64,000 nt of DNA. It comes from CAVVGZ01 sp963841845. GTDB lineage: Bacteria; Chloroflexota; Anaerolineae; Anaerolineales; Anaerolineaceae. Position 1 is the first letter of the stretch; each line of letters starts with the position of its first letter. Where the stretch lies: positions 87,719 to 151,718 of the forward strand of contig CAWJEG010000010.1 of the NCBI GenBank assembly GCA_963841845.1, given 5' to 3'. The notes under the pieces were generated by a model. The model had not been told where the DNA came from, made no database searches, and saw only the letters and a program-made list of their open reading frames with translations. Positions 52,443 through 60,994 of this stretch are shown in pieces. The translations under genes and the position numbers were made by a program.

Positions 52443-54365
52443 ATGCGAACTGTCCGCCGACTTTATTTTTACCTGGTCACATTCATCAGCCTGGAGGCGA
52501 TGCTTTGGGGGCTGATCCAGCTCGTGCGCACCTACACCGAAAACTTTTCGGGCACATTCGGAACGAACCTGCTCGCCAGAGGTTTATCGCTGGTCCTGGT
52601 CGGGCTGCCGGTGTTCTGGCTGCACTGGTCAAAAGTCCAGAAAGACGCCCAACACGAGGAAGAAGAACAAACATCCCTCATTCGAGCCGTCTTTTTATAC
52701 GGGGTGCGCCTGGCTACGCTGATCCCCGTTTTCCAGAACCTGCTTGCCATAGCAGACCGTACCATTCTCTCCCTGCTTGGGATTTCCTCCAATCTGGCGT
52801 GGATTGGCTCTGACCAAAATTTGTATGACAACCTTATTGCCATCGTCATCAATCTGCTGGCATGGTTTTATTTTGGAAAAATCCTGCAGAAGGAGGCAGC
52901 CTCGCCTCACCTGGAGCTGATCGAAACACGGCGGGTTTACCGGGCAGTGTGGATACTCTATGGATTAATCCTGACCCTGGCTGGAATGCACCAGGTTTTA
53001 CGGTTTGTCTTCTCCATGGCGGGAGAGGTGAATGTACTCTTTGGACCCTGGTTGGGAAATGGAATTGCCCTGGTTTTGGTGGGGTTACCCATCTGGCTTT
53101 ATCACTGGGATGTTTTCCGCCGCACGGTGTCCGAGCCCGGGGAAAAAGAATCGCTGCTGCGCATGGGTTTGCTGTTCTTAATTACCCTGGTCGCAGCCAC
53201 CACATCCGTTTTGGCGCTGGCAAATATCATAACCGGGGCGGTGCGCTGGCTGCTTGGTGAGCCAAATAGCCTGGGTAGTTTCCTCAGCCAGGAGGCAAAT
53301 TCCCTGGCGGTCTTAATCTCATTTTCCACTTTATGGGCTTACTACGGCCGTGAACTGACAGGATTAATCTCCCTGTTATCCGACCCGGACCTTGCTGCTA
53401 AACGGCAGCGATTGTATAAGACCATCCTGTCCCTGATCGGGGTCATTGCGGTGTACTTTGGAACATGGCTGGCAATGGATACGATCATCATCATGCTGCT
53501 TGAAGATATCCCTGCCAGTGAAATTTTACGCGGCCAGATCGGGAGAGGCATTGCATCCATCCTGGTCGGGCTGCCATTGTGGTTAAAGACATGGCTGCCG
53601 CTGCAAGAAGAAGCCAGCCAGCCAGGGGAAAAGGGAAACCTTGCCCGCCAGTCAACCGAACGCAGGGCTTATCTTTATCTGATCCTGTTTGCAACGGTAA
53701 TCGGAGGCATGTTTGCTGCGGGGTGGCTGCTGTATTTTATCATCAGCAGCCTGCTGGGAGGAATCCCCAAGGATTTCTGGATTGAGGTTGCCCACCGGGT
53801 CTGGCTGCTTGGGCTGACAGTGACCTGGCTGATTTACCATTTGAACATCCTGCGCAAGGATGATCGTTTAATCGCCGCCACCAAGGTTCAAAAACAAGCC
53901 ATTTTTCCAACCTTAATCTTCCAGGGGAGCGAAGGAGCGGATTTTTCAGCCCTGCTCCTTAGCAGGCTGCAGCGCCAGATGCCGCGCCTTCCAGCAGCCG
54001 TCTGCAACCTGGAAAGCGACTGCCTGGATGATACGGTTTCCGCCACAAAACTGGCTGTCCTGCCGGTAAACCTGGCAGCCAACCCGCCGGAATCGCTGAG
54101 GACCTGGCTGGCTCAGTTTAGTGGAGAACGCATTCTGGTGCCGTTGGCTGAGGAGAAATGGATTTACCTCGGGTCTGGCCAGCGCTCACAAGAGCAGCTG
54201 ACAAACGATACCATCCGGGTAATCCGCCAGGTGGTGGAAGGGGAAAAGGTGCAGGGCGGAGCATCACCCGGCGGATGGAATTTGGTCGGGATAATCCTGG
54301 CCTCCCTGTTTGGATTATTCATATTATTCAATTTACTGGGGCTGCTGTTTTCTTCTTTCGATTAG
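52443..54365 (+). CDS. Multi-repeat DUF5671 membrane protein
   Basis: A 640-residue integral membrane protein with about four copies of a ~130-residue, four-helix DUF5671 unit. Each opens with a motif like RRLYFYLVTFISLEAMLWGL (VYRAVWILYGLILTLAGMH, RLYKTILSLIGVIAVYFGT, RAYLYLILFATVIGGMF), and each contains a VGLPxWLxHW element. After residue ~485 comes a soluble ~115-residue segment, then one C-terminal helix. DUF5671 has no known function. Its 3' end overlaps the convergent HEAT gene by 33 bases. Confidence 0.85.
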   Translation: MRTVRRLYFYLVTFISLEAMLWGLIQLVRTYTENFSGTFGTNLLARGLSLVLVGLPVFWLHWSKVQKDAQHEEEEQTSLIRAVFLYGVRLATLIPVFQNLLAIADRTILSLLGISSNLAWIGSDQNLYDNLIAIVINLLAWFYFGKILQKEAASPHLELIETRRVYRAVWILYGLILTLAGMHQVLRFVFSMAGEVNVLFGPWLGNGIALVLVGLPIWLYHWDVFRRTVSEPGEKESLLRMGLLFLITLVAATTSVLALANIITGAVRWLLGEPNSLGSFLSQEANSLAVLISFSTLWAYYGRELTGLISLLSDPDLAAKRQRLYKTILSLIGVIAVYFGTWLAMDTIIIMLLEDIPASEILRGQIGRGIASILVGLPLWLKTWLPLQEEASQPGEKGNLARQSTERRAYLYLILFATVIGGMFAAGWLLYFIISSLLGGIPKDFWIEVAHRVWLLGLTVTWLIYHLNILRKDDRLIAATKVQKQAIFPTLIFQGSEGADFSALLLSRLQRQMPRLPAAVCNLESDCLDDTVSATKLAVLPVNLAANPPESLRTWLAQFSGERILVPLAEEKWIYLGSGQRSQEQLTNDTIRVIRQVVEGEKVQGGASPGGWNLVGIILASLFGLFILFNLLGLLFSSFD

Positions 54366-55115
54366 CGTCCACCAGCCTCCATGCGAAAGCCACTCCGTAA
54401 CCCACCCGGCATCCATCCTGGCCAGGCGCTTCTTTTTCAGGTTCTCCTTCATGATCCAGCGGATATCCTTATCCGGGCAAGCGAACCACTTCTCCAGGTA
54501 AGCTTTGCCATCCTCCGGCAGCGCCGCGGCAGCCACGCTCCAGCCGTAGCCTAACGCCTGGCGCAGCACCCGGAAATCATCCCCCCTGCGGTCCGTCATG
54601 CTTAATATGGCGGCGGTGATTTCATCCAGCACAGCCAGGACCGCCCGGGCATTCATTGGGTCAACCAGAAGGGCGGGCTCACACAGGCCTGCCACAACTG
54701 CCCGCTGCTCAAGCAAAGTTCCATCACGCCAGCGGTGCATTTCAGCCAGCAGAAGCGGCATATCCTGCCTGCCGCAGCGCTGCAGGGCAATGGCAACGGC
54801 TTCGCGCACCCGCCAGCGGGGATCTGAAGCCTGGCGGCGCAGCACCGCCCAATATTCTGTTTTGCCTTCGACCAGCAGCCTGCCCAGCCCGGCTGTCCCG
54901 CACACCGGCAGGTATTCCTCTGCAGACCCGTAAGGGGCCATCTCGGGGGTGATGGCCAGGTAGCGCAGGAAAAGCTGCTCGCTGCCCAGGTCAGCCACCG
55001 CCTGCAGCAGTTCCAGGTTGGCACGCGGCCCGGGCAGGGCGGATTCCTGCAGCAGGTAGGCGTCCCAATCCTGCATTCCCTGTAGTTGGATTTTATACTG
55101 TTCGACCTTGTTCAT
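54333..55115 (-). CDS. HEAT-repeat protein
   Basis: A 260-residue, all-helical soluble protein with HEAT/armadillo-like repeats (for example ASDPRWRVREAVAIALQRCG). Such folds mediate protein or DNA binding, and some relatives are AlkD-type DNA glycosylases. The segment PRWRVREAVA and the tail KDIRWIMKENLKKKRL resemble the AlkD-like group used for DNA contact, but I cannot claim activity. It overlaps the end of the DUF5671 gene on the other strand. Confidence 0.72.
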   Translation of the reverse strand: MNKVEQYKIQLQGMQDWDAYLLQESALPGPRANLELLQAVADLGSEQLFLRYLAITPEMAPYGSAEEYLPVCGTAGLGRLLVEGKTEYWAVLRRQASDPRWRVREAVAIALQRCGRQDMPLLLAEMHRWRDGTLLEQRAVVAGLCEPALLVDPMNARAVLAVLDEITAAILSMTDRRGDDFRVLRQALGYGWSVAAAALPEDGKAYLEKWFACPDKDIRWIMKENLKKKRLARMDAGWVTEWLSHGGWWTLIERRKQQPQ

Positions 55116-55169
55116 AGGCCTCCTGTGAAAAACAGCCTCCCGCCGAAACTCACCAGGATGCGCATCCCT

Positions 55170-55526
55170 TTATATCCCGGACTGGATTTCAACGACATGC
55201 CCTTCCGGGTCATGGATCAGGAATACCCGGATTTTTTCTTCGGGGATGGTCTTGATATCCCGGAAAATTTCCACCTTTTTTGCCTTGATGAATTCGTACC
55301 AGGCATCCACATCCGGGACCCGGTAGCACAGGATGATGGGCTTTGTGGCGCTGGCTTTATGAAAACCGCGGGCTTCATCCACCAGGCCGACATAGCCATT
55401 GGCGGACGCCTGGTAAATCTTGCAAAAGCCCTGGTCAATGGCCAGGGAAAATCCCATCACATTCTCATAAAAATCCATCGCTTTCGGCAAGTCCTTAAAA
55501 TAGATGAAGGTAATCGCCATATCCAC
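55170..55526 (-). CDS. VOC-superfamily (glyoxalase/bleomycin-resistance fold) protein
   Basis: A 118-residue single VOC unit with two beta-alpha-beta-beta-beta motifs: AITFIYFKDLPKAMDFYENV at the start and VFLIHDPEGHVVEIQSG at the end, with the metal-ligand Glu in VVEIQ. Members are dioxygenases, glyoxalases or binding proteins. Start at 55526 or the ATG two codons later. Substrate unknown. Confidence 0.85.
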   Translation of the reverse strand: MDMAITFIYFKDLPKAMDFYENVMGFSLAIDQGFCKIYQASANGYVGLVDEARGFHKASATKPIILCYRVPDVDAWYEFIKAKKVEIFRDIKTIPEEKIRVFLIHDPEGHVVEIQSGI

Positions 55527-56245
55527 ACCCGGGTTTCGGTTGGTTAACTGGTTCCATAAGATTCTCCTGTTTCTTGAAATGGTTTTGCAGCATTCCTGGG
55601 ATAAGCAGCCCCTTGCTGCCTTTCAAATGCTGCATCGTTGTGTGCTTGAAAATTATAACAAATGCGGGGCTGCGGGGTATGGATGATGCCTTGATATTTG
55701 GAAATCTGCCCTGTGGAATGCCGCTGCTGCGGCGTAAGGGACGTTGACCTGCAAATTGCGTGGAGGGGCTGGTCCCAGCGGCGATGGAGGAAGGGACTGA
55801 CCGACACCTGTTATCGTTCAGGCAGGGGGGGTGACTTAAAACAAACGAATCCATTTGCGTTGATAAGAAATTATGGACTGCGGGCGGTGCCGGACTGGAT
55901 TACCCCAAAAGGGGCTAGCCCTGCCACCCTGCCAGGTGAGGGCAGGACCTTCGGCTGCGCGTCCCACAAGGGGACTAGCTTCGCGTCGTCGCCAAAACCG
56001 ACACGCGTGCCATTTCTTTAAGGGGATGGCGGAGATGGCGGTTCCTGCCTCTGCTATCCTGCCAGGTACGGGCAGGACCTTCGCGGTGAGCATGCGGGCG
56101 TCCCGGTTCACCCGGATAAAGGGATGGGAGGTCACCTCCACGAAGATGCAGTCGAAGCTGCGGCGGCAGATGGGAGGCCCTGCCTGGTGCAGGTCCTGCG
56201 ACGCGCAGCTAGAGCTGTTGGCAGGGTGGGAGGGGACACCGGATT
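55527..56245. other. Non-coding region with degenerate intergenic repeats
   Basis: About 720 bases with no supportable gene. From about 55905 to 55990 it carries, in reverse orientation, the repeat family seen near 58.2 and 59.6 kb (AGGACCTTCGGCTGCGCGTC, GGGGACTAGCTTCGCGTCGT). Partial copies with the GGCAGGACCTT core lie near 56070-56085 and weaker ones near 56180. Confidence 0.6.
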
Positions 56246-56353
56246 CGTTGAGATCGAAATCGAGGTTGAGATCGGGGGCGGGCATAGGATGTATGTTCTA
56301 TTATAGAGGGGGAGAGGTGAAAGGAGTATGTTTGGGGGGATTTTGGTGGAGGG
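56246..56353 (+). repeat. Direct repeat, left copy, flanking the abiE/IS segment
   Basis: About 108 bp beginning with TTGAGATCGAAATCGAG and containing ATAGGATGTATGTTCTATTA and GAGGTGAAAGGAGTATGTTT. A closely similar copy in the same orientation lies at 59890-60012. Both are preceded by a GGCAGGGTGG element. Confidence 0.8.
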
Positions 56354-56410
56354 TTTCTATCCGGAGAGGAATTTAGCGAGGTTAATGGTTTATTAAATCA
56401 AATTCATATG

Positions 56411-56450
56411 TATAATATTAACTGTACTTATAACTAATACCAGTTAATAT
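56411..56450 (+). promoter_or_regulatory. abiE promoter/operator
   Basis: TATAAT (56411-56416) is followed by a perfect 10-bp inverted repeat, ATATTAACTG (56415-56424) and CAGTTAATAT (56441-56450), with a 16-bp gap. AbiEi antitoxins repress their operons by binding inverted repeats at the promoter. The -35 is weak. Confidence 0.65.
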
Positions 56451-56463
56451 CAGGCAATTAATA

Positions 56464-57069
56464 ATGACAGAAAATGCCGTAGACCGGGCGATAAAGTTAT
56501 TCAGGGAACACCATGGCTTCCTACGCATGCAGCAGGCAAGCCGGCTTGGGATTTCTCCACGAACGCTCTACCGGATGCAGGATAACGGGCTTGTCGTCCG
56601 AGAGAGCCGGGGAATATACCGGCTGGCTGATGTGGAGCCCGGTGTAAACAATGACCTGGTGCAGGTGGCTTTGGGAATTCCCAAAGGAATAATCTGCCTG
56701 ATTTCGGCGCTTATGTTTCACGGGCTGACCACCCAGATTCCCCGCCAGGTTTTTGTGGCCCTGCCTATCGATGCTGAAAAACCCCGCCTTGAATACCCAC
56801 CGCTCAGGCTTTTCTGGATGTCTCAAAATGCTTATTCAGCCGGGATTGACACCCACGTACTGGAGGGAATCCCGGTAAAGATATATGGGGTAGAGAAAAC
56901 CGTGGCAGATTCCTTCAAATTCCGCAACAAAACCGGGCTGGATATAGCGCTTGAAGCGCTGCGTGAATACCGCAAAACGGAAGGATTTAATGTGGAAAGG
57001 CTGCTCTATTATGCCCGGATTGACCGTGTGGAGCGGATCATCAAGCCTTACCTGGAGGCAATGTTGTGA
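56464..57069 (+). CDS. abiEi: AbiEi-family antitoxin
   Basis: A 201-residue protein: N-terminal winged helix (MQQASRLGISPRTLYRMQDN, then GLVVRESRGIYRL) and a C-terminal AbiEi domain (ICLISALMFHGLTTQIPRQV, GVEKTVADSFKFRNKTGLD). It should counteract AbiEii and repress the operon. It ends with a four-base overlap (GTGA) with the toxin gene. The pair is intact and lies between direct repeats. Confidence 0.9.
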   Translation: MTENAVDRAIKLFREHHGFLRMQQASRLGISPRTLYRMQDNGLVVRESRGIYRLADVEPGVNNDLVQVALGIPKGIICLISALMFHGLTTQIPRQVFVALPIDAEKPRLEYPPLRLFWMSQNAYSAGIDTHVLEGIPVKIYGVEKTVADSFKFRNKTGLDIALEALREYRKTEGFNVERLLYYARIDRVERIIKPYLEAML

Positions 57070-57977
57070 GCAACGTAAAAAATCAACCGGCATCTATCCG
57101 CCACCGTCTCCTAAATAATGCCCGTGGAACAAACCGGCCATTCAATGAAATCATCCAATATTACACGATTGAGCGTTTTCTCTACCGGTTATCCAAATCT
57201 GGGTATGCCGATAAATTCATCCTGAAGGGAGCCCTGATGTTCCGTGCCTGGGGTGCATCACAATACCGCCCTACCCGGGATATTGATTTTTTGGGATTTA
57301 CCACCAATGAGCTGGAAGCAGCCGCGAGACTATTCCGGGAAATTTGTTCCCTGGAGGTGCAGCCTGACGGGATTACATTTGACGATCAGACAGTGCTTTG
57401 CTCACGGATCAAAGAAGATGCAGATTATGAGGGAATCCGCGTAAACCTTACTGGATACCTGGGTAAAGCCAGGATCCCGCTGCAGATTGATGTTGGATTT
57501 GGTGATTCCGTCTACCCGGCGCCGATCTGGCTGCTGTATCCGGCTATCCTCGACATGCCTGCACCGCGCCTGCGGGGTTATCCGCCGGAGAGTGTCGTGG
57601 CAGAAAAATTTCAGGCTATGGTTTTCCTCGGCAGTGTTAACAGCAGGTTGAAAGATTTTTATGATTTGTGGCTCCTGGCAGATCAGTTTGTATTTGACGG
57701 CCAAAAATTACAGGAAGCAATCTCCCATACATTCAAGCGGAGGAACACTATCCTCCCTCAAGAAATTCCCGTTGGACTTAACAAGGCTTTTGCGACTGAG
57801 AAAGAGGTTCAATGGCGTGCGTTCATCCAGCGCTCCCACCTGGCACATGCACCCCGTTCTTTGGAGGATGTTGACCAGGTTCTGACCAGATTACTGCTGC
57901 CGCTGCTGGAAAGCAGCGCTTCTGGAAAAGTGTTCAACGGAACCTGGATGCCGGGAGGTCAGTGGGATCTCAGGTAG
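57066..57977 (+). CDS. abiEii: AbiEii-family nucleotidyltransferase toxin
   Basis: A 303-residue nucleotidyltransferase-fold toxin. Motif I is FILKGALMFRAW; the catalytic acidic pair is in RPTRDIDFLG; the later conserved Lys and Asp are in VVAEKFQAMV and LKDFYDLWLL. AbiEii-type toxins modify tRNA acceptor ends and cause growth arrest on phage infection. It begins at a GTG overlapping abiEi by four bases. All motifs are present, so the system looks functional. Confidence 0.9.
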   Translation: MSNVKNQPASIRHRLLNNARGTNRPFNEIIQYYTIERFLYRLSKSGYADKFILKGALMFRAWGASQYRPTRDIDFLGFTTNELEAAARLFREICSLEVQPDGITFDDQTVLCSRIKEDADYEGIRVNLTGYLGKARIPLQIDVGFGDSVYPAPIWLLYPAILDMPAPRLRGYPPESVVAEKFQAMVFLGSVNSRLKDFYDLWLLADQFVFDGQKLQEAISHTFKRRNTILPQEIPVGLNKAFATEKEVQWRAFIQRSHLAHAPRSLEDVDQVLTRLLLPLLESSASGKVFNGTWMPGGQWDLR

Positions 57978-58230
57978 GGGATGCCGCCGGCCTTTTCGAA
58001 GCGCTGGGCGAGGTTGGTGGCGGCAAAGGTATTGTAAATGGCTTGCGGGGTGACGGGCGAGCCATTATGGTAGAGGACCTGTGGTGCAATCCTGTTGTGC
58101 TGTCGCGACAGGACAAGCTTCCGGATGGAGCGGTGAATATCGAGCTCAAAATCATCGACATCCAGCCCGGCGATGAGCTCAGCGGCGCGCTGCGGCCGGG
58201 CGAGGAGCAGCCCGACGACGCGAAGCTAGT
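57959..58230 (-). pseudogene. Remnant of an unidentified gene
   Basis: On the minus strand a frame of about 85 codons runs without a stop from the 88-bp repeat to a TGA at 57961-57959, overlapping the abiEii end. Its translation is strongly protein-like (ARPQRAAELIAGLDVDDFEL, APQVLYHNGSPVTPQAIYNT, ending EKAGGIPYLRS) but has no start codon and no match I recognise. It is probably the 3' end of a gene lost when the repeat and abiE cassette came together. The rest of the 57978-58327 gap is repeat. Confidence 0.4.
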
Positions 58231-58327
58231 CCCCGATGGGACGACGCGCAGCCGAAGGTCCTGCCCTCATTTGGCAGGGCTAGTCCCGGACGAAGGGAGT
58301 GGACGACGCGCAGCCGAAGGTCCTGCC
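58226..58327 (+). repeat. 88-bp repeat family, copy interrupted by the IS
   Basis: Begins CTAGTCCCCGATGGGACGAC, continues CAGCCGAAGGTCCTGCCCTC and GGCAGGGCTAGTCCCGGACG, then starts a second unit that is cut at 58327 by the insertion sequence. It continues at 59590 on the other side. Confidence 0.85.
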
Positions 58328-58355
58328 TGGAATGGTACAGAAAAAGTGGACACGA

Positions 58356-59230
58356 TTAATGTCCTGAAGATTCAAATTCAAATGGGCTAAGGTAGCCTAA
58401 AGACGAATGTAACCTTTGGCGATTGTACCAAACCTCGATGAATTCAAAGATGGTCGTTCGCGCTTTGGCTTTTGTTTCAAATTGTTTATAGGCACATTCT
58501 CCTTTCAACGTAGCATGGAAACTTTCCATGACCGCATTATCATAACAATTACCTGTGCCGCTCATGCTGATTTTACACAGTGCATTTTCCAACAGTTTCA
58601 GGTATGACTCGCTGGTATATTGGCTGCCCTGATCGGAGTGGTGTAATAGCTGAGCTGGTGGCTGCCGGTGCATCACAGCCATCTTCCAGGCTGTCTTTAC
58701 CAGGTCCGTGTCCATACGATCAGCCATCGCCCAGCCCACCACCCGACGGGAATACAAATCAAGTAGTGAGGCAAAATACAACCAGCCTTCTGCTGTATCA
58801 ATATAGGTGATATCCCCCACCCATTTCTCGTTTGGCCGGGAGGCGGCAAATTCCTGGTTGAGTAGGTTGGGAGCTGTTCTGGCTCCAGGCCGCTGTTTGG
58901 TGGTCTGGGGATGCCACTTGAGGACCCTGAGAGGCACCAATTGATCCTTTTTCATCAATCGGGCGATCCGATATCTCGAAAATGCATACCCTTGTCGACG
59001 CCAATAATGCTGAATTCGCAAGCTGCCATAGGTATGACGGCTGATCTCAAAAGCCTCACGGATTTTCGACAATAGCTCGAGGTTGGCTTCCTCTCTGTGG
59101 CTCATCGGACGCTTCTTCCAGGCATAATAACCACTTCGTTGTACTCCCAGTACCTTGCACATCCGCTTTACCGAGTATTCCTGCTCATGGGCTGCAATAA
59201 ATCCATACTTCAGCCGCTTTTTCTTGAGAA
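58356..59230 (-). CDS. IS3-family transposase, orfB (DDE integrase domain)
   Basis: 268 residues from the first ATG (59162), with the frame open further upstream into orfA. It has an HTH_21 segment and an rve integrase core with all three acidic residues: VGDITYID, HSDQGSQY and AVMESFHATLKGE. It is normally made as an OrfAB fusion by -1 frameshifting near 59223-59229, where the A5 run in CAAGAAAAAGC allows slippage shortly before the orfA stop. Downstream of the shift the frame reads KKRLKYGFIAAHEQEYSVKR into orfB. Confidence 0.93.
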
Positions 59231-59518
59231 AATGTTCAGCGCTTTTTTTAGGATCTCTCTTTCCTCCTCTACGTTTGATAATTCACGCTGTAAGCGACGT
59301 ATTTCTGCCTTGGCTGCCTCCATATCACTGGGCCCGATTTGCGCTGGTTGTCCTTCTGTTTTCACGATTTGATATCGATCCCGCCATTTGAGCAATAACC
59401 CAGGGGTCATCCCCAGTTCCCGCTCAATCTGCCTTGAGTTTTTGTCGCCCCGCTTTAGGAGTTCCAATGCTTCCTGTTTGAACTCCGGTGTATATTCTCT
59501 ATAATTCTTGTTACCCAT
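59210..59518 (-). CDS. IS3-family transposase, orfA (HTH)
   Basis: 102 residues. The N-terminal helix-turn-helix (YTPEFKQEALELLKRGDKNS, then LGMTPGLLLKWRDRY) binds the IS ends; a leucine-zipper-like coil follows (EIRRLQRELSNVEEEREILK). It ends at a TGA just past an A5 run used for -1 frameshifting into orfB. Confidence 0.93.
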   Translation of the reverse strand: MGNKNYREYTPEFKQEALELLKRGDKNSRQIERELGMTPGLLLKWRDRYQIVKTEGQPAQIGPSDMEAAKAEIRRLQRELSNVEEEREILKKALNIFSRKSG

Positions 59519-59589
59519 GTCTGATCTCCTGTTATTTTGAGTTTACTGGATCAAGACATTTTCTGTGTCCACTTTTTCGCACAATTCCA

Positions 59590-59889
59590 GCCCTCCCCTG
59601 GCAGGGTGGCAGGGCTAGTCCCCTATGGGACGACGCACAGCCGAAGGTCCTGCCCTCATTTGGCAGGGCTAGTCCCGGACGAAGGGAGTGGACTACGCGA
59701 AGCTAGTCCCCTATGGGACGACGCACAGCCGAAGGTCCTGCCCTCATTTGGCAGGGCTAGTCCCGGACGAAGGGAGTGGACGACGTATAGCTAGTCCTGC
59801 CTGCCTTCGGCAGGGTGACGCTCTCCTCGGCTTCCAAGTTCCCGTAGGTCCTGCCTGATCCTGGCAGGGTGGCAAGGGGAGGCCGCCGT
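59590..59889 (+). repeat. Tandem 88-bp repeat array
   Basis: Two nearly identical 88-bp units begin at 59615 and 59703 (CTAGTCCCCTATGGGACGAC), followed by a diverged third at 59791. Each unit holds the hairpin-forming core CCTGCCCTCATTTGGCAGGG. Further single cores occur at 59848-59868 and near 60065-60082. The repeats are non-coding. The remainder of the gap to 60231 (outside the direct repeat) holds no gene. Confidence 0.88.
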
Positions 59890-60012
59890 CGCTGAGATCG
59901 AAATCGAGATTGAGATCGGGGGTGACCATAGGATATATGTTCTATTATATGGGGGAAGAGGTGAAAGCTGAAAGGTGAAAGGAGTATGTTTTGAGGGATT
60001 TTCGGGGAGGGA
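59890..60012 (+). repeat. Direct repeat, right copy, flanking the abiE/IS segment
   Basis: Matches 56246-56353 in the same orientation (CTGAGATCGAAATCGAG, ATATGTTCTATTATATGGGG, GGTGAAAGGAGTATGTTT), with a 13-base internal duplication (GTGAAAGCTGAAAG) not present in the left copy. The distance between copies is about 3.6 kb. Confidence 0.8.
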
Positions 60013-60231
60013 GGACTGGTTTACCGTACCTGCAGCGATGACAAACTAAACTGTCGAAGATCCTGCCTTTTCCTGGCAGGGCGTGCGCCTATCCATTGAA
60101 TACAACCCGGATAACCGGGACAGAGATGAAAACAATCCCGCCCGCAACTTCCGGCTGGGCGGGCACAGGCATAATCCCGGCATAAGGTACCCGCCACCCG
60201 CACGGAGAACCACTATTTTTCTATGTTCCGG

Positions 60232-60994
60232 TCAATCCATGGATGGGCTGTCATAACCAGATATCGAGTGGAACCCTATCCTACCACTGACCATATCCAA
60301 CCCTCCCCCCTGACGGTTCACCTCAAACCGGGCATCCCTGCGTAAATAATCGATGCCAATTGTTAGGTTGAATGGAAAAAGTTCCGGAAGATGGAGCAGG
60401 TCATTAAACGGCAGCGCTTCGGACGGGTGGGCAAACAGGGCACAGCACAACAGCCAGCTCTGCACCTCATTGGAAGAGGAAAAATTTTTTAATTGTATGT
60501 GATATTGATTTTTCTTTTCCCCCGGTGTGAGAATGCCCCAATCGAGAAGAGATGCCAATACACGTTCCACAGAGCGATCCAGTCCGCCAAGGTGCCCGTA
60601 ATCTCCAGCAATGCGGTCTTTAACCATCTTCCGGGTAACCATCTCTCCTGTGCGGCTGATCTGGCCAATGGCTGCCGTGCACTTCCGGAAAAAGGGGTAA
60701 CAGATTAATGCCATGCCGTAGTGCAGCCACAATCGTTCCTGGGAGGAAGATAAGGTGTGAAATAAACCCAGGGCTTCCTGGCGAATACCTGGAGCGCTCT
60801 TTTCTGTTTTTACCCAGATAGCCGACAAGACATCGATCGTCTTTCGTTGGGCTTCAGACCCATGCATCAGGGCGAAATTGTTTCAGCTCAATCGCTGTCT
60901 GATTTCTGCTGGTTAATATTCTGAAGGCTAGGGACGCAGCTACATCTAGCCAATCAAGGAGAATCGTACGGCTAAATCCGAATCCCTTTATCCA
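60232..60994 (-). pseudogene. brxA: Probable BREX type 3 brxA, frameshifted
   Basis: An ATG at 60994 overlaps the pglZ stop (TAATG) but runs into a stop after seven codons. The protein continues in the next frame (FSRTILLDWLDVAASLAFRI to LKQFRPDAW) and then, after a second shift near 60868, in a 211-codon frame (EAQRKTIDVLSAIWVKTEKS to the end at 60232). Both shifts are net +1. The small helical protein directly after pglZ in BREX type 3 is BrxA (DUF1819-like); its identity here rests on position and general character. Not functional as it stands. Confidence 0.5.

Larger units (their letters stand above)
58328..59589 (-). mobile_element. IS3-family insertion sequence (1262 bp, complete)
   Basis: Two overlapping transposase frames lie between imperfect ~40-bp terminal inverted repeats that begin TGGAAT and share GAAAAAGTGGACAC. 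The three bases GCC occur immediately outside both ends (58325-58327 and 59590-59592), the 3-bp target duplication usual for IS3 elements. Removing the element restores a normal copy of the 88-bp repeat. Ends, orfA, slippery site and DDE residues all look intact, so it is probably active and recent. Confidence 0.93.

Noticed and set aside
55836..56376. Frames of 149-167 codons on both strands upstream of abiEi
   Set aside because: They run through repeat sequence and read differently in each copy, as expected for non-coding DNA.
59590..59889. CRISPR array
   Set aside because: Units are contiguous 88-bp tandem repeats without unique spacers, and no cas genes are near.
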